This document shows, one piece after another, positions 1 to 7,115 of a stretch of 10,846 bases of DNA; position 1 is the stretch's first letter; each line of letters opens with the position of its first letter. This DNA comes from Burkholderiales bacterium (GTDB taxonomy: Bacteria > Pseudomonadota > Gammaproteobacteria > Burkholderiales > Burkholderiaceae_D), in the NCBI GenBank assembly GCA_005800405.1, contig SYFN01000252.1, positions 1 through 10,846 on the forward strand. The letters are read 5' to 3'. A program made the position numbers and the translations under genes. The notes beneath the pieces were generated by a model that saw only the letters and a program-made list of their open reading frames with translations, ran no database searches and was not told the DNA's origin.

Positions 1-26
1 AGCGGAACAATCCGCTTAAAGCGGAT
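1..26. repeat. Short perfect palindrome at left edge
   Basis: Positions 10-17 (ATCCGCTT) and 19-26 (AAGCGGAT) are perfect inverted copies around a single A. A further AGCGGA at 1-6 can pair with 11-16 as an alternative hairpin. No T-run follows directly on either strand, so this is not a clear intrinsic terminator. It could be an operator, or the tail of something that begins before the window. The rest of 27-133, downstream of coq7, is AT-rich and shows no gene. Confidence 0.4.
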
Positions 27-133
27 AAATTCGCAGCGTTTTTAACAAACTTTTAAAATAATTGCCCAAAAATTAGGCAGTTCAAAAATTGCTGAGTAAA
101 GTTCCTTGTAAAAGGGATTTGTTCAGCGCTTCC

Positions 134-760
134 CTAGATATAGTACGCAGTGCCTGTCATCAGCTTGGCCATCCCCCTCATCGCAGTGCGCACTGGCAGG
201 GGCAAATCGGCAGCCCCCATCGCTTGCGCCGATGCGCCATGAGCTGCCTCATCATCCCGCATCTGGGCCACAATGGCCCGTGATCGCAGGTCTGAATCAG
301 GCAATTCGGACAGGTGGCTGTTCAAATGCGCCTCCACCTGCCGCTCGGTTTCAACAACGAAACCCAGACTATGGGCATCTCCCATCCGGGCGGCAATCAC
401 GCCTAGCGCAAACGAGCCGGCGTACCACAGGGGATTGAGCAGGCTGGGTCGCGAACCCAGCTCGGTCAAACGAGCGGCCGTCCAAGACAGATGATCCAAC
501 TCTTCTTCACGAGCATGTCGCAGTTGCGCCTGCGTGACAGGATTGCGGGCGAACCGCGCCTGCGCTTCATACAAGGCTTGGGCGCACACCTCACCCACAT
601 GGTTCACGCGCATCAGCCCCGCGCTATGCCGCCTTTCTCGTTCGCTCAACGGCTGCTCAGACACCCCCGCGGCCGGGTTAGGCCGATGAGCCGCTGTCAC
701 ACCACTGATCACACGTAAGCTGCGATCAAAAGCATCGATGAGGCCGTCCAGTCCAGCCAT
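134..760 (-). CDS. coq7: Coq7-type 3-demethoxyubiquinol hydroxylase
   Basis: This is a di-iron monooxygenase of the Coq7/Cat5 family. It hydroxylates the demethoxyubiquinol ring late in ubiquinone synthesis and acts at the cytoplasmic membrane. The 208 residues fit the length of the bacterial form. The ligand pattern is visible: E57 in NHVGE, E87 and H90 in EEELDH, the VETE motif (E137/E139), and E171 with H174 in DDEAAHG. The segment around 108-125 is hydrophobic, consistent with monotopic membrane attachment. The ATG start is supported by an AGGGTG ribosome-binding site just upstream. The gene is monocistronic here and diverges from the porin gene. The family call is firm; the choice of Coq7 over the UbiF-type hydroxylase follows from the di-iron motifs. 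Confidence 0.95.
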   Translation of the reverse strand: MAGLDGLIDAFDRSLRVISGVTAAHRPNPAAGVSEQPLSERERRHSAGLMRVNHVGEVCAQALYEAQARFARNPVTQAQLRHAREEELDHLSWTAARLTELGSRPSLLNPLWYAGSFALGVIAARMGDAHSLGFVVETERQVEAHLNSHLSELPDSDLRSRAIVAQMRDDEAAHGASAQAMGAADLPLPVRTAMRGMAKLMTGTAYYI

Positions 761-792
761 ATATTGTCACCCTACCAATTTTTTTCAAAAGC

Positions 793-821
793 GTTGTAAA
801 TAAGCCACAGAATACTAGCAA
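793..821 (-). promoter_or_regulatory. Candidate coq7 promoter
   Basis: On the minus strand, TTGCTA (816-821) lies 17 bp before TACAAC (793-798). Each hexamer matches four of six bases of the sigma-70 consensus. Transcription would start near 786 and give a leader of about 25 nt carrying the coq7 ribosome-binding site. This is a pattern match only. Confidence 0.4.
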
Positions 822-865
822 AATTTCCAAAAATAAAAAATTAACTTTGCTCTACAGAGCTAGTT

Positions 866-893
866 TTGCTTCAATGCATCCTGACTCTAGATT
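866..893 (+). promoter_or_regulatory. Weak candidate porin promoter
   Basis: TTGCTT (866-871) and TAGATT (888-893) are 16 bp apart in the plus direction. AT-rich DNA upstream (about 822-847) could act as an UP element. The match is mediocre, but it would place the hairpin at 926-943 inside a leader of roughly 90 nt. Other start points are possible. Confidence 0.25.
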
Positions 894-925
894 CGACGGT
901 CTTGGAGCCCTGATTTCGCGGAACG

Positions 926-943
926 TGCCGGTTTGGACCGGCA
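926..943 (+). other. Hairpin in porin 5' leader
   Basis: TGCCGGT (926-932) and ACCGGCA (937-943) form a perfect seven-pair GC-rich stem with a TTGG loop. It sits 48 bp before the porin start codon. There is no U-run after it, so it is not a classical terminator. It may stabilise the porin mRNA or be part of post-transcriptional control, as porin leaders often are. The function is inferred. Confidence 0.5.
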
Positions 944-991
944 GGGGAGTGAAATGGAAATTTTAGCGTGACAACATTTTGGAGATACTCA

Positions 992-1996
992 ATGAAAAAG
1001 ACTCAAGTTGCACTGGCCGCACTGGCTCTGGTGGCATCAACGGCTGTTCTGGCTGATGGCGTGGCCATTTACGGTAACGCTGATGCTAGCGCGATATCCG
1101 GTGGCGGGAAAACAAGCTTCGACGGTGGCGGTGGCTACACCACATCGCTGATCGGCTTCCGCGGTTCGGAAGATCTTGGCAACGGTCTAAAAGCCTCTTT
1201 TAATTTGGAGACGGCTGTCAACCTCGGCGATGGAGGTCGCGGAGGCGGCTCAGGTGGCAACACGGGGCTCTTCAACCGTGCAGCCAACCTCAGCCTCGGC
1301 ACAGAGTCTCTAACCGTGACCTTGGGTAATATTCTCTCAATTGCAGTCGCTGGCGCTTTTACTGGTGCGACGGCCGGAGCTGGTGACAACTTAAATGTTC
1401 CCGCGGTAGTGCGTTTAATGCCGGCTCCTGGTGTTGTATCGCACTCTGGTGGCCCAAGCGGATTTTTCATTCCTGATGCTCTGACGATCAGTGGAGGAGC
1501 GGGTGGTTTGACCGTTAAAGCGCAAACCCGTGTCGGTAAAAACGCCGAAACAGAGACTGGCTACAATGCGGTCACGGTCGGTGGCGCCATTGACGTGATT
1601 AACTTTTCAATCGGCCATCAGCAATCAACTGGCGGGGCCGCCGGTGACTACAAGACGATGTACGCTGCTGCAAATATAAAGATTGGTGATATCGGTTTGA
1701 ATGGTGCTTACGCCAAAAATACCGGTACTGTCAGTGCAAACACTTATATGTTTGGCGCTTCTTACCCACTGACCGAAGCGGCTTCAATCGGTGCGATTTA
1801 CGCTCGCGGGGTTGCCGGGGACAACCAGACTTCGGTTAACTTGAAGTACTCTTTGAGCAAATCAACCGTTGCCTACACCACTGTCAGTTCGTTTGGTAAT
1901 GGTGCATTTGGCACACAATACAGCAATACTAACAACGGTGAAATCGGTCTTAACGCTAAAAACGTAATCGCTGTTGGTATTTCACACTCATTTTAA
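992..1996 (+). CDS. Outer-membrane porin, Gram-negative porin family
   Basis: This is a general diffusion porin of the betaproteobacterial type, expected as a beta-barrel trimer in the outer membrane. The start at 992 is preferred over the in-frame GTG at 968 because GGAG (981-984) is well spaced and a clean signal peptide follows. That peptide is MKK, a hydrophobic core, then cleavage after A21 in VLA-DG. The mature chain opens with GVAIYGN, a typical first strand. GFRGSEDLGNGLKASFNLE (55-73) is the family's second and third strand region, GLFNRAANLSL (92-102) leads toward loop 3, and SGFFIP lies at 156-161. The C-terminus alternates hydrophobic residues and ends in SHSF; a final Phe is the BAM recognition signal. 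At 334 residues it is slightly short for the family. It has its own leader and terminator, so it is probably monocistronic and strongly expressed. Substrate selectivity cannot be read from the sequence. Confidence 0.92.
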   Translation: MKKTQVALAALALVASTAVLADGVAIYGNADASAISGGGKTSFDGGGGYTTSLIGFRGSEDLGNGLKASFNLETAVNLGDGGRGGGSGGNTGLFNRAANLSLGTESLTVTLGNILSIAVAGAFTGATAGAGDNLNVPAVVRLMPAPGVVSHSGGPSGFFIPDALTISGGAGGLTVKAQTRVGKNAETETGYNAVTVGGAIDVINFSIGHQQSTGGAAGDYKTMYAAANIKIGDIGLNGAYAKNTGTVSANTYMFGASYPLTEAASIGAIYARGVAGDNQTSVNLKYSLSKSTVAYTTVSSFGNGAFGTQYSNTNNGEIGLNAKNVIAVGISHSF

Positions 1997-2040
1997 TACC
2001 CTTGGAATCACAACCAGGAAGGTGTTGAGTAAACAGCATT

Positions 2041-2067
2041 AAAGCCACCCTTTGGGGTGGCTTTTTT
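2041..2067 (+). terminator. Intrinsic terminator after porin
   Basis: AAAGCCACCC (2041-2050) pairs perfectly with GGGTGGCTTT (2055-2064) around a TTTG loop, and the T-run extends to 2067. It lies 45 bp after the porin stop and should end that transcript before the lipoprotein gene. Confidence 0.9.
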
Positions 2068-2072
2068 GCAGA

Positions 2073-2171
2073 GCGAAATCTTGGAAATGATCCTTGGAAA
2101 TAAGTCTAATGCACACAAAAGCGCGTAATAAAAGCGAAATCCTAGGACCGCGAAATGCACAATAAGTCTAA
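2073..2171 (+). repeat. Diverged ~61-bp tandem duplication (tentative)
   Basis: GCGAAATC occurs at 2073-2080 and 2134-2141 (offset 61), and AATAAGTCTAA at 2099-2109 and 2161-2171 (offset 62). The intervening bases are only partly alike. The matching offsets suggest an old tandem duplication that includes the start of the lipoprotein gene (ATG at 2155), but chance resemblance cannot be excluded. Confidence 0.3.
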
Positions 2172-2640
2172 GACAATTGCTCTGTTGGTTGCATCGGCGT
2201 TGCTGTCTGCCTGCGTAACGCCTGTACCCACGGCTGCCATCATTGGTTTGGATAAAGAGGCTTTGCTGCAAAAATTAGGGAAACCCACGCGTGAGGCGAT
2301 GAGTCAGTCAGGTGAACGCTGGGACTATTCGCGCGGGCACGAGGGCATCTTCATGTACTTCGTGCACATTGACAGCGACGGAAGAGTGGCCCGCTACGAA
2401 CAGGTTTTATCCGAAGAGAATTTTGCGCGTATCAAATCCGGCATGACGAAGGCTGAAGTCATCGAAATGATTGGCGAAGCGCCTAGGCAAAATAAGATTG
2501 CTCGTGGCCGCGGCTATGTTTGGAGTTACAAGAATTTTAGGTCTTCCGTCTGTATCTGGTTTCAAATCGAGTTTGATCCCAATCATGTTGTCAGATCGAC
2601 GGGCTACAATCGTCGGCCTGCCATAGCCGCCTGTAGATAG
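2155..2640 (+). CDS. Lipoprotein with two BamE/SmpA-like half-domains
   Basis: This is a 161-residue predicted lipoprotein. A signal peptide (KSK, then a hydrophobic core at 8-19) ends in the lipobox LSAC with the lipidated Cys at 20. Residue 21 is Val, not Asp, so outer-membrane sorting is expected. The body contains two similar units. The first (about 31-85) has GLDKEALLQKLGKP, a WDYS strand and a D-G-R turn before YEQV. The second (about 94-152) has IKSGMTKAEVIEMIGEAP, VWSY and a DPNHVV turn. The pattern of a short helix with a G-P turn followed by aromatic strands is that of SmpA/OmlA (BamE-type) proteins. A ribosome-binding site AGGA (2144-2147) supports the start. It follows the porin terminator, so it needs its own promoter. 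It is not BamE itself, which has one such domain. A role in envelope assembly or stability is inference. Confidence 0.75.
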   Translation: MHNKSKTIALLVASALLSACVTPVPTAAIIGLDKEALLQKLGKPTREAMSQSGERWDYSRGHEGIFMYFVHIDSDGRVARYEQVLSEENFARIKSGMTKAEVIEMIGEAPRQNKIARGRGYVWSYKNFRSSVCIWFQIEFDPNHVVRSTGYNRRPAIAACR

Positions 2641-2949
2641 ATCCGTGGTCGTTTACGATATAACCTAACGTTGCGCAATCTTCGGACTAATCGACCGATA
2701 TTTTTAGAAAATTGTTGAAACATCTAAACGAGAAAAACCTTTGACTTTTGGGGCTGAGAAAATGGCCCATAACCGTTGATTGATCAGGCTCTCGCGTCGC
2801 ACAAACGATCTGGCTCGCAACGAAATGAGAATTTATTCAGTCCTTTCTCAAATAACAAGCTCTGGCAAAACGCGGCTTACGGCGTTGGCCCTAGTTTTAA
2901 CCAAGTAGCGCAGTTGATCCAGCATGCGATTTTGGATCCGTTTACTCGG
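2641..2949. other. Non-coding or decayed stretch
   Basis: No convincing gene, RNA or terminator is visible. The left part (2641-2760) is AT-rich. Short open stretches in frames 1 and 2 from about 2776 onward lack a ribosome-binding site and family motifs. This may be the promoter and 5' end of the broken porin that follows, decayed beyond recognition by eye. Confidence 0.4.
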
Positions 2950-3755
2950 GCCGACAGTTTTAGCGGAACCTCGTATGATTTACGAACGGATGGTCGGATC
3001 GTTCACGGCGGGGCTGAATCGATCGTCGTTTATTTCTGCTTCCGCCTCGAAACTGGTGCTCGCTGGGAAAAAAAATTTTGTACCGGCACTTTTGCTACAC
3101 CGGGATGACAGCGTGCTCAATCCTATACTCGCGGCTGTGCCAGTGGATACCGGCGGCTTGGATGGTGATCGGTCCCTAGGTACGACTAGCGGCTTCTTCA
3201 TTCCCAATTCAATCACCTACAGCTCGCCTACTGAAGCGCTGGGGGGCGTGACAACGAGTTTGATGCATGCATTCGGCGGGACGCCGGGAGACTCCGGACG
3301 CAATCGCTTCGTGGCAAACGTTGTAAGATGAATCGACTGGCGATCTGAATATCGTGACGGCAGTCTCTGATCGGGATGCGCAACACCTGCAGTATCTGGT
3401 GAGTGAAAGTGTCTCGATGGGTCAACTCAAACAAGCTGCGAATTACGTGCACTTAAAACCTGAAATCGGCGCGTAAAGCAATACCTGGATCGTGGGCGCA
3501 CAAATGAAAATGATGCCCAGTGCCAGCGTAGGCGTGAACTATGCGCGCAATGACAGCACGGGTCATCCTTCGATCATCAATCTTTCTACCGTGCATGCGC
3601 TGTCAAAAACGACGAATCTGTATGCTGCGTTCAACCATGGCACGGATGGCGCCCCCTCGTCTTACTCAGGCTGGGTGAATGGATCAGCCGATGCGGCTCT
3701 GGCACAGACGGGTTCATCGAATGCCCTGATTTTGGGGCTGCAGAAAGGTTTCTGA
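2950..3755 (+). pseudogene. Broken outer-membrane porin paralogue
   Basis: This is the remains of a second porin of the same family as the intact one at 992-1996. In frame 2, GLNRSSFISAS (about 3014-3046) corresponds to the GLFNRAANLSL region of the intact protein, and SGFFIPNSITY (3188-3220) corresponds to its SGFFIPDALTI. The reading frame then closes with TGA at 3329-3331. Porin sequence continues in frame 3 from about 3327: TGDLNIVTAVSDRDA, then an in-frame TAA at 3474-3476, then SNTWIVGAQ, SVGVNYARND and ALSKTTNLYAAF. It ends in LGLQKGF, a proper C-terminal Phe, with TGA at 3753-3755. A further frame change near a G-rich run at 3003-3013 may link frame 1 sequence (YDLRTDGRIVHGG) to the frame 2 part. 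No signal peptide can be identified, so the left boundary is approximate. It cannot make a functional barrel as it stands, unless the lesions are sequencing errors. Confidence 0.82.
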
Positions 3756-3810
3756 GTCTCTCTTTATCGCAATCGCCCGGTCAGTGATATCGGGCTGGGC
3801 AGCTGTGGGA

Positions 3811-4623
3811 TCAAAGTATTTTGGGTGTGCGGCGACATGGCCGGAACACGAACGGGTCATCATAAAAATCATCCGATTGCTCCGACCACCAACCTGGCAC
3901 ACCCAATACCGGCAAATGCGCAAAATCACGGGATGAAAAGTCCGTACTCATGGCAGCAGCAACGCTGCGATCCATAGTCTCAGCGCGCTGCTTGTCGCTA
4001 CACAAAAACCATGCTGGCTCGACCATCATTATCCAGACATGCGCGGTAATGGCTTTGTAGGGTTGGACAAGCTTCTCCATCAACGCATGTCCAAACAGCA
4101 CCACCGATACCTTTAAAAAAAAATCTTCAGGCGATCGTTTTAACAGAGCTCGCCATTGATGCTGACGCAAGTTGTCTGCCCATTGTGCATCGCTACAAAT
4201 GAAAATTGCTGCATTCTCGTCAAATAAGGTCGCTGCATCACGTGCGCGACCACGTGTTCCTGAAGCTGGGTTGCCGACACCAGAGGTGGTCGATGCAGCC
4301 AGGGTGTTTATGGCATGCAAGGCATTTAAAGTTTTTTTGATGTGCGGGAAATGCAACCAGACAAGGGTATTGAAGAAATCATGCAGATTGTTGCGCGTAG
4401 GTACCTGACCGGTCGCGTTTATATGGGCTTCGTATGCGAGATCGACCGGCAGACTGTGCTGAGTTACGAAGACAACCGAACAACCGCTTGCGGTCTTGAG
4501 GTGATGCGCACGAGCGATCTGATTCGCCGCCTGCAACCAGTCGCAGCTTTGGATCAGTGCCTGTCCTGTTTCCCTGAATGGTGCGAGCCAGGGTCGCTGC
4601 CAGTCAATGTCATCCAATGACAC
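3811..4623 (-). CDS. DUF3025 family protein of unknown function
   Basis: This protein of about 270 residues matches what I know of the DUF3025 family, which has no established function. Recognisable features with the GTG at 4621-4623 as residue 1 are TGQVPTR then NLHDFFNTLVWLHFP (79-93), RGRARDAATLFDE (124-136), FGHALMEK (177-184), PVLGVPGWW (238-246) and FYDDPFVFRP (253-262). No signal peptide or clear membrane segment is seen, so it is probably cytoplasmic. The conserved His, Asp, Arg and Trp residues would suit an enzyme, but that is a guess. The frame stays open far into pyrC; GTG seven bases after the pyrC stop is chosen because the family-like sequence starts there. No good ribosome-binding site is visible, so translation may be coupled to pyrC. 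It is the last gene of the probable glycerate kinase-pyrC operon. Confidence 0.8.
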   Translation of the reverse strand: MSLDDIDWQRPWLAPFRETGQALIQSCDWLQAANQIARAHHLKTASGCSVVFVTQHSLPVDLAYEAHINATGQVPTRNNLHDFFNTLVWLHFPHIKKTLNALHAINTLAASTTSGVGNPASGTRGRARDAATLFDENAAIFICSDAQWADNLRQHQWRALLKRSPEDFFLKVSVVLFGHALMEKLVQPYKAITAHVWIMMVEPAWFLCSDKQRAETMDRSVAAAMSTDFSSRDFAHLPVLGVPGWWSEQSDDFYDDPFVFRPCRRTPKIL

Positions 4624-4630
4624 GGTGAAT

Positions 4631-5680
4631 TCAGACAAATGTCCACTGCAGTTGGCTGCCTGAATCGAGAGGAACAACAGAGGCGCCAGCCATCGGCAAT
4701 TCGTCGGGAACCGTCCAGGGCTGACGCCGTAAGGTGATGGTGGCGGTATTGCGTGGCAGTCGGTAAAAATCCGGGCCATAAAAACTCGCAAATCCCTCAA
4801 GCTTGTCGAGTGCATCAGCTTCTTCAAAAGCTTGTGCGTACAACTCCATCGCATGCAGGGCGGTGTAGCAGCCGGCACAACCGCAAGCGTGTTCTTTCAA
4901 ACCCTTGGGGTGCGGTGCCGAATCGGTACCAAGAAAAAACCGCGGATTTCCCGACGTTGCGGCTTCGATCAATGAGAGACGGTGAGTTTCACGCTTGAGA
5001 ATTGGCAGACAGTAATAGTGCGGCCGCACACCGCCTTTGAAAATCGCATTACGGTTGTAGAGCAGATGATGCGCGGTGATGGTAGCGGCTATATCGCCCT
5101 CGGCATCGCGTACGTAATGTGCTGCTTCACGCGTGGTGATGTGTTCGAAGATGACCCTCAGTCCGGGTAGATCACGTCGCAGCGGCTGCAGTATGCGATC
5201 AATGAAGACGGCTTCTCGATCGAAGACATCAATATCATCATCGGTGACTTCGCCATGAATCTGCAAGGGCAAACCCAGCTTCTGCATGGCTTCGAATGCG
5301 GCCATGCAACGCCGAATATCAGTGACGCCAGCATCGGAATTGGTGGTGGCACCGGCAGGATAGAGTTTGACCCCATGAACGATACCGCTATCGACAGCGC
5401 GATGGATTTCATCGGGCTTTGTGTTGTCGGTCAGGTACAGCACCATCAGGGGTTCGAAGCTTGTACCTTCGGGCAGTGCCGCCATGATTCGCTGCCGATA
5501 AGCAGCGGCCATCTCGGTGGTGGTGAGTGGCGGCTTTAAATTGGGCATGACGATCGCTCGCGCAAACTGGCGTGCGGTGTGCGGCACGACATCGCGCAGC
5601 ACATCACCATCACGGAAATGCAGATGCCAGTCATCGGGGCGCGTGAGTGTCAGTGTGTCGATCGGCGCTACGCTGGACAT
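4631..5680 (-). CDS. pyrC: Dihydroorotase PyrC
   Basis: PyrC closes carbamoyl-aspartate to dihydroorotate, the third step of pyrimidine synthesis, in the cytoplasm. The 349 residues match the E. coli-type (class II) enzyme. The two-zinc site is complete: H19 and H21 in [10 protein letters not shown], the carboxylated K105 in GVKLYPAG, H142 in IHGEV, H180 in FEHITT, and D253 in GTDSAPH. All are offset by +3 from the E. coli positions as I recall them. MPNLKPP (45-51) and [11 protein letters not shown] (201-211) are also family hallmarks. The ATG at 5680 has only a weak purine-rich site (AGAAAG) upstream. The gene lies 41 bp after the glycerate kinase stop and 7 bp before the DUF3025 start, so co-transcription is likely. 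No attenuator or pyrimidine-responsive leader is seen in the 41-bp gap. Confidence 0.96.
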   Translation of the reverse strand: MSSVAPIDTLTLTRPDDWHLHFRDGDVLRDVVPHTARQFARAIVMPNLKPPLTTTEMAAAYRQRIMAALPEGTSFEPLMVLYLTDNTKPDEIHRAVDSGIVHGVKLYPAGATTNSDAGVTDIRRCMAAFEAMQKLGLPLQIHGEVTDDDIDVFDREAVFIDRILQPLRRDLPGLRVIFEHITTREAAHYVRDAEGDIAATITAHHLLYNRNAIFKGGVRPHYYCLPILKRETHRLSLIEAATSGNPRFFLGTDSAPHPKGLKEHACGCAGCYTALHAMELYAQAFEEADALDKLEGFASFYGPDFYRLPRNTATITLRRQPWTVPDELPMAGASVVPLDSGSQLQWTFV

Positions 5681-5721
5681 GAGTTTATGCTTTCTAAGAA
5701 ATATTCGATGACGAGAGTGAT

Positions 5722-6993
5722 CTACAAGACCAGAATCACACGATAGTCATTGACGTTGGTGCGAGTCGGGCCGGTGACAAGCAAATCACCAATGGCTTCG
5801 AAATAACTGTAGCCGTCGTTATTGGCGAGCATTTTTTGTGCGCTGACACCTTTGACTGTCGCGCGGGTCACGGTATCCGGGAAAAGCAGCGCACCCGCAT
5901 TGTCTTCGGTACCGTCAATACCATCGGTATCGGCGGCCAGTGCATAAACATCTGGCATGCCATTGAGCTCAATGGCGAGCGAGGTCAGGAATTCAACACA
6001 ACGACCACCACGCCCAGTACCGCGTACGGTAACGGTGCACTCACCGCCGGAGATCAATGCGACCGGTGGTTTGAAAGGCTGTTGATGGTCGCGGATTTCT
6101 CGAACCAGCGCCGCGTAAACCTTGGCGACTTCAGTCGCTTCGCCGGTGACGGTATCACCCAAGACAACGGGCGTGATCTGATGCGCACGAAAGAACTCGG
6201 CAGCTGCCTGCAGGCTCTGATGCGGCGTGCCTATCACTGTGTTGGTGACATGCGTCAGTGACGGATCGCCCGGCTTGGGCGTCTCGTCGATCTTACCCGC
6301 TGCACCGGCTTCGAGATGGGCGAGCACTGAGGCAGGCACATCGACCTGGAAACGTTTGAGAATGTCGAGCGCATCGCGGTACGTACTAGGATCAGCGCAA
6401 GTTGGGCCGGAAGCGATTGCGCTCGGATCATCACCCGTGACATCACTGATGATCAGGGTAACCACGGGCGCCCGACAGGCAGCAGCCAATCGGCCACCTT
6501 GCACACGCGACAGATGCTTTCTGACGATGTTCATTTCGGTAATGGGGGCACCGGATCGCAGCAGACTATTGGTCACCGCCTTCAGGTCGGCCATGGGCAC
6601 GCTGTCGACTGGCAGCGAAAGCAGGCTGGAGCCGCCGCCCGAGACCAGCGCAATCAGTAAATCATCCGGAGTCAGGGCAGTAGTCAGGGCGAGGATTTCG
6701 GCGGCAGCCTGCTCGCCAGCGCCGTTGGGTACCGGATGACCCGCCTCCAGCACGCGGATGCGCTCGGTAGGCATGCCATGGGCATAGCGAGTGACTACGA
6801 GTCCCTCCAGCGCCGCATGGGCCGGCCAGACCTGCTCGACGGCTCTGGCCATGCTCGCGGCCGCCTTTCCGGCACCGACAACGAGGGTGCGGCCCTTGGG
6901 TGGCGTAGGCAGGTGGGCAGCGACGATTTTGAGGGGATCAACAGCACCCACGGCTGCGTGGAAACTATCGGTAAGCAGGATTCTTTGATTCAT
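5722..6993 (-). CDS. ttuD: Glycerate 2-kinase, MOFRL family
   Basis: This is a class II glycerate kinase (DUF4147 plus MOFRL domains), which phosphorylates D-glycerate to 2-phosphoglycerate. Older annotations call the family TtuD or hydroxypyruvate reductase. With the ATG at 6993 the protein has 423 residues, normal for the family. Visible motifs are VVGAGKAA (38-45), SGGGSSL (118-124), ISDVTGD (182-188) and SGPT (195-198) in the first domain. In the MOFRL part are ISGGE (314-318), GRGGR (327-331), ADTDGIDG (354-361) and GPTRTNVND (408-416). The frame is open a further 61 codons upstream, but that part is Cys- and Arg-rich and unlike the family. The start lacks a strong ribosome-binding site. 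A TACAAT hexamer on the minus strand (7033-7038) could be a -10 box, though no good -35 is present. It probably heads the operon with pyrC and the DUF3025 gene. Confidence 0.93.
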   Translation of the reverse strand: MNQRILLTDSFHAAVGAVDPLKIVAAHLPTPPKGRTLVVGAGKAAASMARAVEQVWPAHAALEGLVVTRYAHGMPTERIRVLEAGHPVPNGAGEQAAAEILALTTALTPDDLLIALVSGGGSSLLSLPVDSVPMADLKAVTNSLLRSGAPITEMNIVRKHLSRVQGGRLAAACRAPVVTLIISDVTGDDPSAIASGPTCADPSTYRDALDILKRFQVDVPASVLAHLEAGAAGKIDETPKPGDPSLTHVTNTVIGTPHQSLQAAAEFFRAHQITPVVLGDTVTGEATEVAKVYAALVREIRDHQQPFKPPVALISGGECTVTVRGTGRGGRCVEFLTSLAIELNGMPDVYALAADTDGIDGTEDNAGALLFPDTVTRATVKGVSAQKMLANNDGYSYFEAIGDLLVTGPTRTNVNDYRVILVL

Positions 6994-7115
6994 GGCGTGT
7001 AAGGTCACTATGGGCTTTGTGGGCAATGACGCATTGTAAAAGAGCACTGCCCAAGGCCGTTTGAAAGTTTTGCCGAGGGTCAGGCATGATTTAAGGTGAC
7101 ATCGGTACTCTCGAG

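Noticed and set aside
968..991. Earlier GTG start for the porin
   Set aside because: It would add eight residues before the signal peptide; GGAG at 981-984 points to the ATG at 992.
2776..3108. 110-residue frame 1 open stretch as an independent gene
   Set aside because: It has a TTG start, no ribosome-binding site and no family motif. Its 3' part overlaps porin sequence in frame 2, so it is better explained as decayed porin DNA.
3775..3795. Hairpin between the broken porin and the DUF3025 stop as a terminator
   Set aside because: The stem has seven pairs including a G-U, and no T-run follows on either strand.
4624..4878. Upstream extension of the DUF3025 frame inside pyrC
   Set aside because: It overlaps the well-supported 3' end of pyrC on the same strand, and its sequence is Cys- and Pro-rich and unlike the family. 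The GTG at 4621-4623 is the sensible start.
6227..6739. 170-residue plus-strand open frame opposite glycerate kinase
   Set aside because: It is a shadow of the strongly supported minus-strand kinase frame, with Arg/Ser/Pro-rich composition and no motif.
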